Of a stretch of DNA of 16,104 nucleotides, positions 14,742-16,104 are shown piece by piece; the stretch's first letter is position 1, and every line of letters begins with the position of its first letter. Where the stretch lies: assembly GCA_038239195.1 (NCBI GenBank), contig JBBSEZ010000223.1, forward strand, positions 1 to 16,104, read 5' to 3'. This stretch comes from JBBSEZ01 sp038239195 (GTDB lineage: Bacteria > Planctomycetota > Planctomycetia > Gemmatales > Gemmataceae). The notes beneath the pieces are model-generated. The model saw only the letters and a list, made by a program, of their open reading frames with translations. It was not told the DNA's origin and ran no database searches. The position numbers and the translations under genes were made by a program.

Positions 14742-15188
14742 TCAGTCCATCCGCACGCCCATTACCAGGAGCAGGTTGGCGAAGCGCTGCCGATCGCCAG
14801 TCTGAATCGTCAGCACGTGGTCGGGCGTACCGACCGCCTTGTAGAACTCCCACTTCTCGATCGGCTCCAGCGCCAGCCCCAGCCCCGCCTCGCGCAAGGC
14901 TACCCGATACTCGTCCCACACGGGCGGCCCTTCCGTCAGCGCATACGGCCCGCTCGTCTCGTACATCATCGTGTGGGCGGCCTGGATCGGGATGGCCGTC
15001 AGCAGCGCTCGCAGCGTTTGCGTGCAGGTGACGATCCCCGGCGACAGGTTGAGGCTGACCACCTCCGCGTTCGGGCCCTTCGCCGTCGAGGCGGGATAGT
15101 TCCCGTCGGCGATCAGCACCTTGGCGTGGTGCCCGGCGCGGCCCAGTATCTCGTTGATCTTCGGATGCACCAGTTGATGGCGGAGCAT
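14742..15188 (-). CDS. RbsD/FucU family sugar mutarotase
   Basis: This 148-residue protein starts at ATG 15188. The family active-site residues are present: H20 (GRAGHHAKVLIADGNYP) and D28, with N138 near the C-terminus in QRFANLLLVMGV. The position where RbsD and FucU usually have a Tyr two residues before that Asn is Phe136 here, which may alter the preferred sugar. Such proteins are cytoplasmic decamers that interconvert sugar anomers. The ATG lies seven bases after the epimerase stop, with GAGGCG between, so translation is probably coupled. Its place beside an aldose dehydrogenase suggests it supplies the correct anomer of L-fucose or a related sugar. The family is certain; the substrate is not. 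Confidence 0.92.
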   Translation of the reverse strand: MLRHQLVHPKINEILGRAGHHAKVLIADGNYPASTAKGPNAEVVSLNLSPGIVTCTQTLRALLTAIPIQAAHTMMYETSGPYALTEGPPVWDEYRVALREAGLGLALEPIEKWEFYKAVGTPDHVLTIQTGDRQRFANLLLVMGVRMD

Positions 15189-15195
15189 GGTCGCC

Positions 15196-16020
15196 TCAGT
15201 TCGTCGGGAAGTGGCGCCGGAACGCGGCGATGGTCTGCTTCGCCGCCTCGAGAGGGGACGGATACGGCAGGGCCTCGGCGGAGGCGAACCCGCGGTAATC
15301 GATCTCGCGAAGCGCGGCGGCGATGGGGGCGAAGTCGAGGTGGCCCAGGCCGGCCGGGCGGCGGTTGGAATCGACGAAGTGGACGTGCCCGACGTGGCCG
15401 GCGCCCGCGCGCAGGGCCGCGGGCAGATCGACCTCCTCGATGTTCATGTGGAACAGGTCGCACAGCAGTTTGACGTTGTCGGTGGCCAGGCCGCAGAGCA
15501 GTGCGACGCCGTCCTCGACGGTGTTGACGAGGTTCGTCTCGTAGCGGTTGAGCGGCTCGTAGATCAGCGGCACGTTGTAGCGCTTGGCGTGCGTGCCGAG
15601 CTCGTTGAGGGCGTTCGCCAGGTGGCCCAGCGCGGTCGCGCGATCGACGCCCTCGCCCCAGCGGCCCTGCATCGAGCCGATGATGGCGGGGGCGCCAAAT
15701 GGGCCCGCCAGGTCGATGATCGAGCGCACGAAGGCGACGGCCCGCACGCGCACGCCCGGGTCGCCGCTGGTGAGCGTCAGGTGATGGCGCACCCAGCCGG
15801 CGCCGGTGCCCACGGCCGCCAAAGCGAGGTTGTGCGCCCGCAGCCGGTGCCGCAGCGCGGCGGGCTCGACCGCGTCGGGCCCGGGCGGGAAGACCTCGAC
15901 GGCGTCGAAGCCCAGTTCGGCGGCCTGGCGGCAGCCGTCGGCGAGGTCGTCCCAGAAAACGAACGGCCCGCCGCGCGCCTCGGATACCAGGCTGATCGTG
16001 ACGCTGGAGCGGATGGACAT
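15196..16020 (-). CDS. Sugar phosphate isomerase/epimerase (DTE/xylose isomerase-like TIM barrel)
   Basis: This 274-residue protein starts at ATG 16020 with AGGAG seven bases upstream. It is a TIM barrel of the AP-endonuclease-2 superfamily. The metal ligands of the D-tagatose 3-epimerase group are visible at the expected spacing: E155 (IYEPLNRYETN), D188 (LLCDLFHMN), H214 (GHVHFVDSNR) and E249 (FASAEALPYP), with H191 and R220 as accompanying substrate contacts. It probably epimerises or isomerises a ketose or aldose with Mn or Co. It is the first gene of the operon with the mutarotase and aldo/keto reductase, so it should act in the same sugar pathway. Hydroxypyruvate isomerase-type activity is possible but less likely given the DTE-like residues. 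Confidence 0.9.
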   Translation of the reverse strand: MSIRSSVTISLVSEARGGPFVFWDDLADGCRQAAELGFDAVEVFPPGPDAVEPAALRHRLRAHNLALAAVGTGAGWVRHHLTLTSGDPGVRVRAVAFVRSIIDLAGPFGAPAIIGSMQGRWGEGVDRATALGHLANALNELGTHAKRYNVPLIYEPLNRYETNLVNTVEDGVALLCGLATDNVKLLCDLFHMNIEEVDLPAALRAGAGHVGHVHFVDSNRRPAGLGHLDFAPIAAALREIDYRGFASAEALPYPSPLEAAKQTIAAFRRHFPTN

Positions 16021-16056
16021 GAGGGGGCTCCTGGGGGCGATTCCCTCACCCCCCAG

Positions 16057-16083
16057 CCCCCTCTCCCAAGGAGGGAGAGGGGG
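16057..16083. repeat. Palindromic REP-like element at the window end
   Basis: CCCCCTCTCCC (16057-16067) and GGGAGAGGGGG (16073-16083) form a perfect 11-bp stem around AAGGA, preceded by CCCTCACCCCCCAG. The same motif is widespread as a dispersed palindrome in several GC-rich phyla. It lies about 37 bp upstream of the epimerase start, so it could also sit in that operon's promoter or leader. Confidence 0.8.
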
Positions 16084-16104
16084 GGCGGAATGCCTTGCTC
16101 CCCC

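Overview
The DNA is strongly GC-rich, with GC at almost every third codon position, so long spurious antisense ORFs are common. Two features fit a planctomycete of the Gemmata/Pirellula type: a very large kinase that carries a membrane helix followed by WD40 propellers, and purine-rich dispersed repeats. This assignment is inference; no rRNA or tRNA gene is present to confirm it.

Layout. Positions 1-1131 are a decayed margin. They hold the last 39 codons of a probable transposase-like gene, a small membrane-protein gene on the minus strand broken by a 28-bp tandem duplication, and a further C-terminal remnant. Positions 1132-3095 carry a receiver/histidine-kinase-type ATPase fusion protein and an exported kelch-like protein. 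A 52-codon minus-strand ORF follows (3134-3292).

Positions 3316-9160 are the centre of the window: an arsenic detoxification and arsenosugar biosynthesis island. The order is arsR, arsM, a GT2 glycosyltransferase, an aquaglyceroporin, a thioredoxin-type arsenate reductase (arsC), a 209-bp palindromic element, a second GT2 glycosyltransferase (TIGR04283 type), radical SAM arsS and, convergent on the other strand, a TIGR04282/DUF2064 glycosyltransferase. The inferred flow is: ArsC reduces arsenate to arsenite; the aquaporin lets arsenite cross the membrane; ArsM methylates arsenite with SAM; ArsS adds the 5'-deoxyadenosyl group of SAM to the dimethylated arsenical; the sugar-nucleotide enzymes and glycosyltransferases are candidates for the later, poorly defined steps to arsenosugars. 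ArsR presumably controls the first block from an AT-rich promoter with a 12-bp direct repeat at 3277-3304. No ArsB or Acr3 pump is visible.

Positions 9422-13648 encode a 1408-residue membrane Ser/Thr kinase with about 14 WD40 repeats (room for two seven-bladed propellers) and an unrecognised C-terminal domain. Positions 13790-16020 are a minus-strand operon for sugar metabolism: a xylose isomerase-like epimerase, an RbsD/FucU mutarotase and an aldo/keto reductase resembling L-galactose/L-fucose dehydrogenases. The window ends in a palindromic repeat.

The repeats deserve attention. A 48-bp inverted pair sits between arsC and the second glycosyltransferase gene, and a third partial copy lies between the convergent kinase and reductase genes, so the element is dispersed.
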